A DNA stretch of 64,000 nucleotides from Bordetella genomosp. 10 (GCF_002261225.1 NZ_NEVM01000002.1:1-64000); one strand, 5' to 3'; counted from the stretch's first letter, positions 42,837 through 52,652 are shown. Notes: generated from the letters alone by a model not told the origin. Numbers and translations: made by a program.

Positions 42837-43679
42837 ATGCAATCCTTTCGCCCTCAAGGAAAACCCCAGGTTGAGCAGGCGCCCGCGGTGCGCGATCGCG
42901 CCGGGCGGCGCCGGCGCGCGCCGGTCGCCGAGGGCGCGGAACGATCGGCCGATTTCATTACCGCCCTGGCGCGCGGGCTGCAGGTCCTGCGCTGTTTCCA
43001 GGACGGCAGCGGCGCGCTGGGCAATCTCGAGCTGGCGCGGTTGACCGGACTGCCCAAGGCCACGCTCAGCCGCATCACCTATACGCTGACCGAACTGGGT
43101 TACCTGCGCTACGACCGCGACAGCGGCCGCTACGCGCCGGGCCATGGCGTGCTGACCCTGGGCCTGGGGCTGCTGTCGGGGCTGGAGGTGCGCCAGTTGG
43201 CCAAGCCCGCCATGCAGTCCCTGGCGCAGCAGACGGGCGGGGCCCTGGCCCTGGGCACCTGCGACGGCGACGCCATGGCCTACGTCGAGGCCATCCACGG
43301 TTCCTCGGCCCTGTACCTGCGCCTGCCGGTCGGCTGCCGGGTGAGCATGGACAGCGCCATGGGGCGCGCCTACCTGGCGCTGCTGCCGGCGCCCGCCCGC
43401 CGCGACATGCTGGCGCGCCTGGGCCCGCTGGCGCCCGCGCCCGAGGTCGTCGGCCGTTGCGTCGACGACCTGGCCGCCACGGGCTGCTGTTTCGCGATGG
43501 GCGAATGGCAATCCGGCATCAACGCCGCCGCCGCGCCTTTCGAATCCGCGACGGGCGAGGGCATCTTCGTCATCAGTTGCGGCGGCCCCGCCACCTTGCT
43601 CCCCGAAGCCGTCCTGCGCGACGAGGTCGCCCCCGTCCTGCGCCGCGCCGCCCAGGCCCTGTCGCGCCCCGCCGCATAG
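42837..43679 (+). CDS. IclR-family transcriptional regulator
   Basis: The protein has the IclR architecture: winged helix-turn-helix (ITALARGLQVLRCFQ through LPKATLSRITYTLTELGYLRYD) and the effector-binding domain (VSMDSAMGRAYLALL, and INAAAAPFESATGEGIFVISCGGPA). I chose ATG 42837 (280 aa); the frame extends to 42798 across the putative operator. The N-terminal ~45 residues are basic and less conserved. It probably controls the divergent Bug-Rieske-HD genes. Confidence 0.88.
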   Translation: MQSFRPQGKPQVEQAPAVRDRAGRRRRAPVAEGAERSADFITALARGLQVLRCFQDGSGALGNLELARLTGLPKATLSRITYTLTELGYLRYDRDSGRYAPGHGVLTLGLGLLSGLEVRQLAKPAMQSLAQQTGGALALGTCDGDAMAYVEAIHGSSALYLRLPVGCRVSMDSAMGRAYLALLPAPARRDMLARLGPLAPAPEVVGRCVDDLAATGCCFAMGEWQSGINAAAAPFESATGEGIFVISCGGPATLLPEAVLRDEVAPVLRRAAQALSRPAA

Positions 43680-43826
43680 GCGCCGGCCGTCCCGTCTCCC
43701 GGTCTTCCGGCCCCTGGACCTGCCGGCCCCCCGGTGTCCACCATCGAGGGGCCGCGCGCCATGCGGCTAGGGAACCTTCCCCTTGCTACAATCCCAGGAT
43801 TCTTCCCACGCATTTCGGAGATCCGC

Positions 43827-44117
43827 TTGGCGTCCAGGCAAATCCCCCCCGTTCCCCCCGCGGCCGAGCCGGCCGAGGCCGCTGCCTTGCCGCAGGATTT
43901 CGAAGGCGCGCTGGCGCAACTGGAGGATCTGGTCGCGTCGATGGAAGACGGTTCCCTGCCGCTGGAGGCCTCCCTGGCCGCCTACAAGCGCGGCGTCGCG
44001 CTGACGCGGATCTGCCAGGAGCGCCTGGCGCAAGCCGAGCAGCAGGTGCGGGTGCTGGAGGGCGACCTGTTGCGGCCGCTCGACCCCGGGGCGCTGGACG
44101 ACGATACGAACGGATGA
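43827..44117 (+). CDS. xseB: Exodeoxyribonuclease VII small subunit
   Basis: XseB forms exonuclease VII with XseA and degrades single-stranded DNA. The 96-aa product contains DFEGALAQLEDLVASMEDGSLPLEASLAAYKRGVALTRICQERL, diagnostic. I chose TTG 43827 because GGAG lies at 43817-43820 with good spacing; the upstream ATG (43734) adds an unrelated segment. The stop overlaps the ispA start (ATGA), the common xseB-ispA-dxs arrangement. Confidence 0.92.
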   Translation: MASRQIPPVPPAAEPAEAAALPQDFEGALAQLEDLVASMEDGSLPLEASLAAYKRGVALTRICQERLAQAEQQVRVLEGDLLRPLDPGALDDDTNG

Positions 44118-45025
44118 AGCAGAACCATCTCGCCTTCGCGGACTGGCTGACGGCCCGCGCGCAACATATCGAGCAGAAGCTCGACGAGTTGCTGCCGCCG
44201 GCGGACGCCGTCCCGGCGCGCCTGCACGAAGCCATGCGCTACGCCGTCCTGGGCGGCGGCAAGCGCGTGCGCGCCGCGCTGGTCTACGCCGCCGGCCAGG
44301 CCTGTCCCGTCAGCGGCCACGCCATGGCGGTGGAGGCGTCGCTGGACCGCGCCGCCGCGGCCGTCGAACTGATCCACGCCTATTCCCTGGTGCACGACGA
44401 CCTGCCCTGCATGGACGACGACACCTTGCGGCGCGGCCAGCCGACCCTGCACGTGCGCTACGACGAAGCCACCGCCATGCTGGCGGGCGACGCCCTGCAG
44501 CCGCTGGCCTTCCAGTTCCTGGCGGACATGCCCATCGCGCCGGCCCTGGTGGTGCAGGCGACCCAGGCGCTGGCGCGCGCGGCCGGCAGCCGCGGCATGG
44601 CCGGCGGCCAGGCCATCGACCTGGCCAGCGTGGGCCGCGCCCTGACGCGCGAGGAACTACAGCAAATGCACGGCATGAAGACCGGCGCCATGCTGGCCGT
44701 CAGCGTGGCGCTGGGCGGCATCGTCGCCGGCGCCAGCTCGGTGGCCCGCCGCGCGCTGGACGATTACGCGCAGGCCATCGGCCTGGCCTTCCAGGTGGTG
44801 GACGACATCCTGGACGTCACCGCCGACACGGCAAGGCTGGGCAAGACCGCGGGCAAGGACGCGGCCGGGAACAAACCGACCTACGTTTCCCTGCTGGGCC
44901 TGGAAGAGGCGCGCCGTTTCGCTTCCTCCCTGCGCGATACCGCCCTGCAGGCCCTGGCGCCGCTGGGCGAGGGTCGCGCGCGCCTGGCGGAACTGGCCGA
45001 TTTCATCGTTTTGAGAGACCGTTGA
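44114..45025 (+). CDS. ispA: Farnesyl diphosphate synthase (polyprenyl synthetase)
   Basis: IspA condenses IPP with DMAPP and GPP to farnesyl diphosphate. The 303-aa product has GGGKRVRAALVYAAGQ, the first Asp-rich motif VHDDLPCMDDDTLRRG, GMAGGQAIDLA, and the second Asp-rich motif FQVVDDILDVTAD. Its start overlaps the xseB stop. It feeds from dxs-initiated isoprenoid synthesis; dxs follows after 72 bp. Confidence 0.95.
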   Translation: MKQNHLAFADWLTARAQHIEQKLDELLPPADAVPARLHEAMRYAVLGGGKRVRAALVYAAGQACPVSGHAMAVEASLDRAAAAVELIHAYSLVHDDLPCMDDDTLRRGQPTLHVRYDEATAMLAGDALQPLAFQFLADMPIAPALVVQATQALARAAGSRGMAGGQAIDLASVGRALTREELQQMHGMKTGAMLAVSVALGGIVAGASSVARRALDDYAQAIGLAFQVVDDILDVTADTARLGKTAGKDAAGNKPTYVSLLGLEEARRFASSLRDTALQALAPLGEGRARLAELADFIVLRDR

Positions 45026-45097
45026 CGTTCGCCCGGTCCGGCGCTCGCCGGATCGGACGATGTGCATTCGATCGCCCGCGGGGCTATCCTTTACAGC

Positions 45098-46990
45098 ATG
45101 ACCACAGAACTCCTGGACACCATCGCCAGTCCGGCCGACCTCAAGCGTCTGGACCGCCGCGATCTGAAGAAACTGGCCGACGAACTGCGCGCCTTCGTGC
45201 TGGAGTCCGTCTCCCGGACCGGCGGCCATTTGTCGTCCAACCTGGGCACGGTCGAGCTGACGCTTGCCCTGCACCACGTTTTCGACACCCCGCACGATCG
45301 CATCGTCTGGGACGTCGGCCATCAATCCTATCCGCACAAGATCCTCACCGGACGGCGCGCGGAGATGGCCCGGCTGCGCCAGGAAGGCGGCATCTCCGGC
45401 TTTCCGCGCCGCGCCGAATCCGAATACGACGCCTTCGGCACCGCGCACTCGTCGACCTCGATTTCGGCGGCGCTGGGCATGGCCGTGGCGTCGCGCAACG
45501 CCGGCGTCGCGCGGCAGCACATCGCCGTGATCGGCGACGGCGCCATGTCGGCGGGCATGGCCTTCGAGGCCATGAACAATGCCGGCGTCACGCCCAACAT
45601 CGACCTGCTGGTGATCCTGAACGACAACGACATGTCGATCTCGCCGCCGGTCGGGGCCCTGAACCGCTACCTGGCGCGCCTGATGTCGGGCCGCTTCTAC
45701 GCCGCCGCCAAGAACGTCGGCCGCGCCATGCTGCAGCACGTGCCGCCGGTGCTGGAACTGGCGCGCCGCATCGAGGAGCACGCCAAGGGCATGGTCACCC
45801 CGGCCACGCTGTTCGAGGAATTCGGCTTCAACTACGTCGGCCCCATCGACGGCCACGACCTCGACGCGCTGGTGCCGACCCTGCAGAACCTGCGCGAGCT
45901 CAAGGGCCTGCAGTTCCTGCACGTGGTCACGCGCAAGGGGCAGGGCTACAAGCTGGCCGAGGCGGACCCGGTGCTTTACCACGGCCCGGGCAAATTCGAT
46001 CCCGCCGTCGGCATCGTGCCCGCCAAGGCGCCGGCCAAGGTGACGTTCACGCAGGTCTTCGGACAATGGCTGTGCGACATGGCCGCGGCCGACCAGCGCC
46101 TGGTCGGCATCACGCCCGCCATGCGCGAGGGCAGCGGCCTGGTGGAGTTCGAACGGCGCTTTCCCACCCGTTATTTCGACGTCGGCATCGCCGAACAGCA
46201 CGCCGTGACCTTCGCCGCCGGCCTGGCCTGTGAACAGCAGAAGCCGGTGGTCGCCATTTATTCGACCTTCCTGCAGCGCGGCTACGATCAACTGATCCAC
46301 GACGTGGCCCTGCAGAACCTGGACGTCACGTTCGCGCTGGACCGCGCCGGCCTGGTGGGCGCCGACGGCGCCACCCACGCCGGCAACTACGACACCGCCT
46401 TCCTGCGCTGCGTTCCCAATATGGTCGTGGCCACGCCCTCGGACGAAGCCGAGGCGCGCCTGCTCCTGACCACCTGCTACCGCCATCCCGGCCCGGCCTC
46501 CGTGCGCTACCCGCGCGGCGGCGGCAGCGGCGCGGCGGCGGGGACCGACCTGCAGGAAGTGCCGCTGGGCAAGGGCGTCGTCCGGCGCGAGGACGGCGGC
46601 CGCATCGCCTTCCTGGTTTTCGGCACGCTGCTGCCGGCGGTGCTGCGCGCCGCCGAGGCGCTGGATGCGACGGTGGCCGACATGCGTTTCGTCAAGCCGC
46701 TGGACCGCGACCTGGTGCTGGCCCTGGCGGCGCGCCATGACGCCCTGGTGACGGTCGAGGACGCCGCCATCATGGGCGGCGCGGGCAGCGCGGTGGCCGA
46801 GGCCTTGAACGAGGCCGGCGTGCAGTGCCCGCTGCTGCAACTGGGCCTGCCGGACCGTTTCATCGACCACGGCGACCAGCAGGCCCTGATGGCCGGCCTG
46901 GGCTTGAATGCCGAGGGCATCGAGGCGTCGGTGCGGGGGCGGTTCGCCGCGCTGCTGGCGGTCGAGGCGCCGCGGGCCGCCGCCGGTTGA
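45098..46990 (+). CDS. dxs: 1-deoxy-D-xylulose-5-phosphate synthase
   Basis: Dxs is the thiamine-diphosphate enzyme that makes DXP from pyruvate and glyceraldehyde 3-phosphate, the entry to the non-mevalonate pathway. The 630-aa product has [34 protein letters not shown] (ThDP motif), [17 protein letters not shown] with the catalytic Glu, and a C-terminal transketolase domain. ATG 45098 (MTTELLDTI) is preferred over 45062. A 16-bp palindrome GTGGCCGCGCGGCCAC follows at 47012-47027. Confidence 0.97.
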   Translation: MTTELLDTIASPADLKRLDRRDLKKLADELRAFVLESVSRTGGHLSSNLGTVELTLALHHVFDTPHDRIVWDVGHQSYPHKILTGRRAEMARLRQEGGISGFPRRAESEYDAFGTAHSSTSISAALGMAVASRNAGVARQHIAVIGDGAMSAGMAFEAMNNAGVTPNIDLLVILNDNDMSISPPVGALNRYLARLMSGRFYAAAKNVGRAMLQHVPPVLELARRIEEHAKGMVTPATLFEEFGFNYVGPIDGHDLDALVPTLQNLRELKGLQFLHVVTRKGQGYKLAEADPVLYHGPGKFDPAVGIVPAKAPAKVTFTQVFGQWLCDMAAADQRLVGITPAMREGSGLVEFERRFPTRYFDVGIAEQHAVTFAAGLACEQQKPVVAIYSTFLQRGYDQLIHDVALQNLDVTFALDRAGLVGADGATHAGNYDTAFLRCVPNMVVATPSDEAEARLLLTTCYRHPGPASVRYPRGGGSGAAAGTDLQEVPLGKGVVRREDGGRIAFLVFGTLLPAVLRAAEALDATVADMRFVKPLDRDLVLALAARHDALVTVEDAAIMGGAGSAVAEALNEAGVQCPLLQLGLPDRFIDHGDQQALMAGLGLNAEGIEASVRGRFAALLAVEAPRAAAG

Positions 46991-47166
46991 GCGCGCCGAT
47001 CCCGGCTTCGTGTGGCCGCGCGGCCACGGCGGCGGGCTCCGTGTGCTATCGCTTACCTATCGGCAATAGGGTTTTCACGGAGATTGCGCGCTTTTTACGC
47101 AATAATGCAAGTCCTTCAGCTTTTTGGGGCGGCCGCCCGGCGACCGTCCGCAGCAGGTAAACCAAC

Positions 47167-47964
47167 ATGAATTCCCCGATCGATCGCGCCATCGTCATGC
47201 CGGACGTGCAGAGTTCGGCCGATACCCGTCACATCCCCATCCAGCGCGTGGGCATCCGCGGCGTGCGCCATCCCATGCTGGTGCAGGCCGGCGACGGCAG
47301 CGCCATGGCCACGGTGGCCAACTGGACGCTGACGGTGGCGCTGCCGGCGGAAGAGAAGGGCACCCACATGTCGCGCTTCGTGGCCCTGCTGGAGAAATAT
47401 CGCAGCGTTCCCATGACGCCGGCCCTGTTCCGCGCCATGGCGCGCGAAATGCTGCCGCTGCTGCATGCCGAGAAGGGCGACATCACCGCCGCCTTCCCGT
47501 ATTTCATCAACAAGTCGGCGCCGGTTTCCGGGGTGCAGAGCCTGCTGGACTACGAAGTGCAGTGGATCGCCCGCGCCGCCGGCGACGAGGTCGAATTCGA
47601 GCTCGTCGTGCAGGTGCCGGTCACCAGCCTGTGCCCGTGTTCCAAGGCGATTTCCGAGTACGGCGCCCACAACCAGCGCTCCCACGTCACGGTGTCGGCC
47701 ATCCTGGGCGACGACGTCGGCATGGACGACGTCATCCGCGCGGTCGAGGAAGAAGGGTCCTGCGAGCTATGGGGCCTGCTCAAGCGGCCGGACGAGAAGT
47801 TCGTCACCGAGCGCGCCTACGACAATCCCAAGTTCGTCGAGGACCTGGTGCGCGACGTCGCCGCCCGCATGGCGGCGCGCCAGGGCATCCGGCGCTACCG
47901 CGTCGAGGCCGAGAACTTCGAATCGATCCACAACCACTCCGCCTACGCGGTGGTGGAAGGGTAG
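47167..47964 (+). CDS. folE2: GTP cyclohydrolase FolE2 (type IB)
   Basis: FolE2 converts GTP to 7,8-dihydroneopterin triphosphate for folate, using a metal-promiscuous fold distinct from FolE. The 265-aa product has the signature [10 protein letters not shown] (Cys156, Cys158) followed by [10 protein letters not shown], and [11 protein letters not shown] at the C-terminus. Such genes are often zinc-responsive; no clear Zur box is visible in the 176-bp upstream gap. Monocistronic. Confidence 0.94.
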   Translation: MNSPIDRAIVMPDVQSSADTRHIPIQRVGIRGVRHPMLVQAGDGSAMATVANWTLTVALPAEEKGTHMSRFVALLEKYRSVPMTPALFRAMAREMLPLLHAEKGDITAAFPYFINKSAPVSGVQSLLDYEVQWIARAAGDEVEFELVVQVPVTSLCPCSKAISEYGAHNQRSHVTVSAILGDDVGMDDVIRAVEEEGSCELWGLLKRPDEKFVTERAYDNPKFVEDLVRDVAARMAARQGIRRYRVEAENFESIHNHSAYAVVEG

Positions 47965-48034
47965 GTCCGCCGGCGCGGCCTGTCTCGCCGCCGCAACGCA
48001 CGGCGGCGCGATTTCCCTTGATTTGACGGCCGAT

Positions 48035-48063
48035 TTGCACTAATTGCCGGTTCCGGCGATAAT
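48035..48063 (+). promoter_or_regulatory. Sigma-70 promoter of the rpsF operon
   Basis: TTGCAC at 48035-48040 and GATAAT at 48058-48063 are separated by 17 bp. The predicted start near 48070 leaves a ~116-nt leader before rpsF, which could hold an S6:S18 autoregulatory site, though I did not identify the structure. Confidence 0.7.
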
Positions 48064-48185
48064 ACAAGGCTTTCCTGCTCGACTCCCGATGGTTGGGGGC
48101 GGGCTGACCCTGGCCCGCTACGCGGCGCCCGCCCTCGCGGCGGACGCGCCACGCAGGGGCCGGATATCCACGAGGAGTTTTACCC

Positions 48186-48560
48186 ATGCGTCACTACGAA
48201 GTAGTGTTCATCGTCCACCCCGACCAGAGCGAGCAGGTGCCCGCCATGGTCGAGCGGTATCAGGCGCTGGTCACCGGCCAAGGCGGCACGGTGCATCGCC
48301 TGGAAGACTGGGGCCGCCGTCAACTGGCCTACCCCATCCAGAAGCTGGTCAAGGCCCACTACGTGTGCCTGAACATCGAATGCGGCCAGGCCACCCTGGA
48401 CGAACTCGAACATTCGTTCCGCTACAACGACGCCGTGCTGCGCCATCTGGTCATCAAGACCAAGAAGGCCCAGTCGGGCGCCTCGATCATGATGAAGTCG
48501 GTCGAGCGCGAAGAAGCCCGCAAGGCTTCGGCGGAAGCGGCAACGGCTCAATCCGAATAA
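48186..48560 (+). CDS. rpsF: 30S ribosomal protein S6
   Basis: The 124-aa S6 begins [25 protein letters not shown] and contains [14 protein letters not shown], a family hallmark. GAGGAG precedes ATG 48186 by 8 nt. The C-terminus carries an Ala/Glu/Ser tail. First gene of rpsF-priB-rpsR-rplI. Confidence 0.97.
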   Translation: MRHYEVVFIVHPDQSEQVPAMVERYQALVTGQGGTVHRLEDWGRRQLAYPIQKLVKAHYVCLNIECGQATLDELEHSFRYNDAVLRHLVIKTKKAQSGASIMMKSVEREEARKASAEAATAQSE

Positions 48561-48677
48561 ACGGCCAGGCGGATCGCGGCGGCCACGTCCGGGCCGGCGG
48601 CGTTCGCGGGAAACCGCGTACATGCCGCGGCGGGACAGGCAAGCCGGTCCGCATGGGCACCGGACCCTCGCCACTTC

Positions 48678-48992
48678 ATGAACCAGGTCGTACTCAGCGC
48701 GCAAGTCCTCGAAAGAGAGGCGTTGCGCTACACCCCGGCGGGTTTGCCCGCGCTGGAGATGTTGCTGAGCCACCAGTCCGAAGTGGTCGAAGCCGGACAT
48801 CCCCGTCGCGTCGAATTGACGATCGCGGCGGTGGCGCTGGGAGACCTGGCGCTGTTGCTGGCGGATGTCGGGCTGGGGGCGCAACTGGAAGTCCGGGGTT
48901 TCCTGGCGCCGGTGCGCAAGGACGCGGTCAAGCTGAAGCTGCACATGCAGCAGGCGACGCGCCTTTCGGGCAGCGATCCGGTCACCGTCTAG
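48678..48992 (+). CDS. priB: Primosomal replication protein N
   Basis: PriB is a dimeric OB-fold ssDNA-binding protein that helps restart stalled replication forks with PriA and DnaT. The 104-aa product begins [34 protein letters not shown] and contains the conserved VRGFLAP stretch, as in beta-proteobacterial PriB. It lies between rpsF and rpsR as in E. coli. Confidence 0.9.
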   Translation: MNQVVLSAQVLEREALRYTPAGLPALEMLLSHQSEVVEAGHPRRVELTIAAVALGDLALLLADVGLGAQLEVRGFLAPVRKDAVKLKLHMQQATRLSGSDPVTV

Positions 48993-49079
48993 TTTTGGAT
49001 AAACAGGCGGCCTGGGGTTGATCCAGGCCACACGTAAAGAATTCGGGTCCACGGACCCCTGCAAATCAAGAGGCACATC

Positions 49080-49352
49080 ATGGCTTTCTTTGGCAAGCGC
49101 AAGGAAAAACGCAAATTCCCGCAGCAGAACCCGCTGTTCAAGCGTCGCAAGTTCTGCCGCTTCACGGCCGCCGGCGTCGAAGAGATCGACTACAAGGATC
49201 TGGACACGCTGCGTGACTTCATCCAGGAAAACGGCAAGATCATTCCCGCTCGCCTGACCGGCACCAAGGCGCACTACCAGCGCCAGCTCGACACGGCCAT
49301 CAAGCGCGCCCGCTTCCTGGCGCTGTTGCCGTACACCGACAACCACAACTGA
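49080..49352 (+). CDS. rpsR: 30S ribosomal protein S18
   Basis: The 90-aa S18 has [28 protein letters not shown] and [18 protein letters not shown], typical of the family. It binds 16S rRNA and S6. It is part of the operon with S6, PriB and L9. Confidence 0.96.
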   Translation: MAFFGKRKEKRKFPQQNPLFKRRKFCRFTAAGVEEIDYKDLDTLRDFIQENGKIIPARLTGTKAHYQRQLDTAIKRARFLALLPYTDNHN

Positions 49353-49365
49353 TCCGGGGCCAGAC

Positions 49366-49821
49366 ATGCAAGTTATCCTGCTCGAAAAAGTCCTCAACCT
49401 GGGCAACCTGGGTGAAGTGGTCCGCGTGCGTGACGGCTACGCCCGCAATTTCCTGATCCCGCAGAAGAAGGCGACCCGCGCCACCAAGGCCGCGCTGGAA
49501 GCGTTCGAAGCGCGCCGCGCCGAACTGGAAAAGGTCCAGGCCGAGCGCCTGGCCGCCTCGCAAGCCGTGGGCGAGCGCCTGAACGGCTACCAACTGAAGC
49601 TGTCGCAGAAGGCCGGCGTCGACGGCCGCCTGTTCGGCTCGGTCACCAACGCCGACATCGCCGAAGCCCTGCGCAAGGCCGGCTTCGACTCCGTTGAAAA
49701 GGCGTACGTGCGCCTGCCCAACGGCGCCCTGAAGGCGGTCGGCGAGTACCCGGTGCAGGTTGCCCTGCACGCCGACGTCGTCAGCGACATCAACGTGGTG
49801 GTCGAAGGCGAAATGGCCTAA
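49366..49821 (+). CDS. rplI: 50S ribosomal protein L9
   Basis: The 151-aa L9 begins [33 protein letters not shown], the N-terminal RNA-binding domain. A long connecting helix and the C-terminal domain ([17 protein letters not shown]) follow. It ends the operon; a terminator lies 80 bp downstream. Confidence 0.97.
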   Translation: MQVILLEKVLNLGNLGEVVRVRDGYARNFLIPQKKATRATKAALEAFEARRAELEKVQAERLAASQAVGERLNGYQLKLSQKAGVDGRLFGSVTNADIAEALRKAGFDSVEKAYVRLPNGALKAVGEYPVQVALHADVVSDINVVVEGEMA

Positions 49822-49901
49822 GGCGCATGGATGCGGCGGCCCAGGCGGCCGTATCCCGATTCGGCGCCGGCCAGCCGGCGCGCGATCGACACTTGCGTTA
49901 T

Positions 49902-49933
49902 CAGAGCCGGCCGGGTGCCGGCTCTGGTTTTTT
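49902..49933 (+). terminator. Rho-independent terminator of the rpsF-rplI operon
   Basis: CAGAGCCGGC (49902-49911) pairs with GCCGGCTCTG (49917-49926) around a CGGGT loop, followed by G and six T's. Strong GC stem with a proper T-run, in the 214-bp gap after rplI. Confidence 0.93.
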
Positions 49934-50035
49934 GCCGCAGCCGGACTGCCTCGAGGCAAGAACGCCCCTTCGGGGCGCTGCAAGCGGCGCGGCGCAAGGG
50001 TATTTCCCGTCCGACCTTTTGCCCAAGGCTCTTCA

Positions 50036-50908
50036 TTGACCTCCTCGCCCGTACACCAGTCGCCTCCGCCCGATTTGCAGGCGTGGCTGGAAGCCGCCGC
50101 CAAGCGGCCGCTTCCGCAGGTGCTGGAGACCGAGCTGGACGGCATCCACTTCGTGGTCAAGCGCCGCCGGGCCAGCCTGGGCGGCGGCCTCAGCTATGTG
50201 CTGCGCTATCTGCGCGCTTTTTTCCTGGGGCTGGGCTGCAAGCTGTTCCTCGGCGAGTTTCCGCGCCCCGGCGTCCTGTTGCGCAACGGCCTGGACTTCG
50301 AGGCGCAGCGCCTGCGCGTGCTGCTGGCCGACGATTGCAGGGTGCCCGCCATCTGGCACGAGGCGCCCGGCCTGCTGGTGCTGGAGCACGTGGGCGAGGA
50401 CCTGTCCTCCGTCATCCGCCACGGCAGCGCCGAGACGCGCAGCCGCTGGGCGCGGCTGGCCGGCCGCGACCTGGCCGAATTCCATCGGCGCGGCCATTGC
50501 CATGGCGGGGCGCAGATCCGTAATCTGACGATACGGAACGACGAACTCTGGCGCATCGATTTCGAAGAAAATATCGGCGAAGCCTTGTCGCCGCCCCTGG
50601 CCCAGGCCTACGATCTGTTCCAGTTGGTCGCCTCGCTGGTGTCCCTGCGCAAGCTGCCCGCGGAGATCATGCCCGGGCTGGCGCGCGACATGGTGCAAGG
50701 GTATTTCGAGGTCAATCCGGACGCGCGGGTGCGGGACCGCCTGGCGCGCCTGGGTCGCGTGCTGGGGGGCGTGGCGCGCCTGCTGCGTCCGCTGCTGGGC
50801 CGCCTGTCGTCGCGCGACGTGCAGGGTTTCTTCCGGGTGGCCGATTTGCTGCGGGACCTGACCCGGACTGATTTCCGGCCCGACTCCCGGACTGACCCCC
50901 GGCCTTGA
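50036..50908 (+). CDS. RIO/BUD32-like protein kinase fold protein
   Basis: The 290-aa protein has a kinase-like small fold: VVKRRRAS (a possible nucleotide-binding Lys), an HGGAQIRNLTI catalytic-loop-like motif (where a canonical small-kinase loop would have HGD..N), and RIDFEENIGE as DFE metal-binding motif. It resembles the BUD32/lipopolysaccharide-kinase group seen in Bordetella; substrate unknown. TTG 50036 is chosen for an upstream AAGG; the frame is open to 49760 through the terminator. It precedes dnaB by 73 bp. Confidence 0.65.
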   Translation: MTSSPVHQSPPPDLQAWLEAAAKRPLPQVLETELDGIHFVVKRRRASLGGGLSYVLRYLRAFFLGLGCKLFLGEFPRPGVLLRNGLDFEAQRLRVLLADDCRVPAIWHEAPGLLVLEHVGEDLSSVIRHGSAETRSRWARLAGRDLAEFHRRGHCHGGAQIRNLTIRNDELWRIDFEENIGEALSPPLAQAYDLFQLVASLVSLRKLPAEIMPGLARDMVQGYFEVNPDARVRDRLARLGRVLGGVARLLRPLLGRLSSRDVQGFFRVADLLRDLTRTDFRPDSRTDPRP

Positions 50909-50981
50909 TCGCCAGCCCTGGTCTTCAGCCGTTATCGGCCCCCGTGGCCGCAACCGTGATTCCGCCCTTTAGAGCGTACGC

Positions 50982-52370
50982 ATGAATTCGCCCACCGCCG
51001 CCAACAGCAACGACACTTCCCTCGAATACCTGCGCGTGCCCCCGCACTCCATCGAGGCCGAGCAATCGGTGCTGGGCGGCCTGCTGCTGGACAACGCGGC
51101 GTGGGACCGCGTCGCCGACGTGCTGGTGGAGGAGGACTTCTACCGCCATGACCATCGCCTGATCTGGCAGGCCATGGCCAAGCTGATCGGCCTGTCACGC
51201 CCCGCCGACGTGGTGACCGTGCACGAGGCGCTGATCACCAATGGCAAGTCCGAGGACGCCGGCGGCATCGCGTACCTGAACTCGCTGGCGCACAACACGC
51301 CGTCGGCGGCCAACATCCGCCGCTACGCGGAGATCGTGCGCGAACGCGCCACGCTGCGCAAGCTGGTCACCATCGCCGACGAGATCTCCTCGGCCGCGCT
51401 GAACCCGCAGGGCAAGGAAGCGCGCCAGATCCTGGACGAGGCCGAATCCAAGGTCTTCAAGATCGCCCAGGAAGGCCAGCGCGGTTCCGCGGGCTGGCAC
51501 GAGATCCAGCCGCTGCTGACGCAGGTGGTGGAGCGCATCGACGAGCTTTATCACCGCGACACCGAATCCGACGTGACCGGCGTGCCCACCGGCTTCACCG
51601 ACCTGGACAAGATGACCTCCGGCCTGCAGGGCGGCGACCTGATCATCGTGGCCGGCCGGCCGTCCATGGGCAAGACGACCTTCTCCATGAACATCGGCGA
51701 GCACATCGCCATCGAGCAGGGCCTGCCGGTGGCGGTGTTCTCCATGGAAATGGGCGCGGTGCAACTGGCGATGCGCATGCTGGGTTCGGTCGGCCTGCTC
51801 GACCAGCATCGCATGCGGACCGGCAAGCTGACCGCCGAGGACTGGCCGCGCGTCACGCACGCCGTGCAGATGATGCAGGACGCCCAGGTCTACATCGACG
51901 AAACGCCGGCCTTGAGCGCCATGGAAGTGCGCGCCCGCGCGCGCCGCCTGGCGCGCCAGTGCGGCCAGTTGGGCCTGATCATCATCGACTATATGCAGTT
52001 GATGGCCGGCAACGGCGGCAGCGAGAACCGCGCCACCGAAATCTCGGAAATCAGCCGTTCGCTCAAGGGCCTGGCCAAGGAGCTGAACTGCCCGCTGATC
52101 GCGCTGTCGCAGTTGAACCGCAGCCTGGAACAGCGGCCCAACAAGCGTCCCGTGATGAGCGACCTGCGCGAATCGGGCGCCATCGAGCAGGACGCCGACT
52201 TGATCCTGTTCATCTACCGCGACGAGGTCTACAACCCCGATTCGCCGGACAAGGGCACGGCCGAGATCATCATCGGCAAGCAGCGTAACGGCCCCATCGG
52301 CACGGTGCGCCTGACCTTCCAGGGCATGAGCACGCGCTTCCTGAATTTCTCGGGCCAACAGTCCTACTGA
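50982..52370 (+). CDS. dnaB: Replicative DNA helicase DnaB
   Basis: DnaB is the hexameric 5'-3' helicase of the replication fork. The 462-aa product has an N-terminal primase-interaction domain (SIEAEQSVLGGLLLDN), Walker A GRPSMGKTTFSMN (Lys231), Walker B LIIIDYMQLM, and the RecA-like C-terminal domain with ELNCPLIALSQLNRSLEQR and LRESGAIEQDADLILFIYRDE. No intein. The neighbourhood with r-protein genes is typical. Confidence 0.98.
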   Translation: MNSPTAANSNDTSLEYLRVPPHSIEAEQSVLGGLLLDNAAWDRVADVLVEEDFYRHDHRLIWQAMAKLIGLSRPADVVTVHEALITNGKSEDAGGIAYLNSLAHNTPSAANIRRYAEIVRERATLRKLVTIADEISSAALNPQGKEARQILDEAESKVFKIAQEGQRGSAGWHEIQPLLTQVVERIDELYHRDTESDVTGVPTGFTDLDKMTSGLQGGDLIIVAGRPSMGKTTFSMNIGEHIAIEQGLPVAVFSMEMGAVQLAMRMLGSVGLLDQHRMRTGKLTAEDWPRVTHAVQMMQDAQVYIDETPALSAMEVRARARRLARQCGQLGLIIIDYMQLMAGNGGSENRATEISEISRSLKGLAKELNCPLIALSQLNRSLEQRPNKRPVMSDLRESGAIEQDADLILFIYRDEVYNPDSPDKGTAEIIIGKQRNGPIGTVRLTFQGMSTRFLNFSGQQSY

Positions 52371-52460
52371 TCGGACGCCATCCTGGGACGCCCGGCGTGG
52401 CGGCATGGAAACCGGACGCAGACCTCGATGCCCATCCAGGGCGTAGCGGAGCCGGCTTTG

Positions 52461-52652
52461 CCGGTCCGCCAACGCCGCCCCCTCGAGGGGGCCCGCGAAG
52501 CGGGTGGGGGGTGGGCTTCCCTCGCCGGTCCGCCAACGCCGCCCCCTCGAGGGGGCCCGCGAAGGGGGTAGGGGGTGGGCTTCCCCCGCCGTCCGCCAAC
52601 GCCGCCCCCTCGAGGGGGCCCGCGAAGCGGGTAGGGGGTGGGTCTCCCCTTT
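52461..52652. repeat. Three tandem 63-64-bp repeats after dnaB
   Basis: A unit containing CCGCCAACGCCGCCCCCTCG recurs starting at 52466, 52530 and 52593. Each copy carries the perfect 16-bp palindrome GCCCCCTCGAGGGGGC. It fills the 282-bp gap between dnaB and the convergent SBF-like transporter. A related imperfect palindrome (CCCCCCGAGGGGGC) occurs in the IclR-Bug gap near 42710, so it may be a dispersed REP-like family. It could act as a transcript end; no gene is present. Confidence 0.85.

Noticed and set aside
44657..46870. Long minus-strand frame (737 codons) antisense to ispA and dxs
   Set aside because: It reads as the complement of dxs, is His/Gln/Arg/Ala-rich without a domain, and both sense genes are certain.
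46991..47166. Zur box or riboswitch upstream of folE2
   Set aside because: An ATTGCG...CGCAAT inverted repeat is present, but it does not resemble a Zur site and no riboswitch structure is evident.
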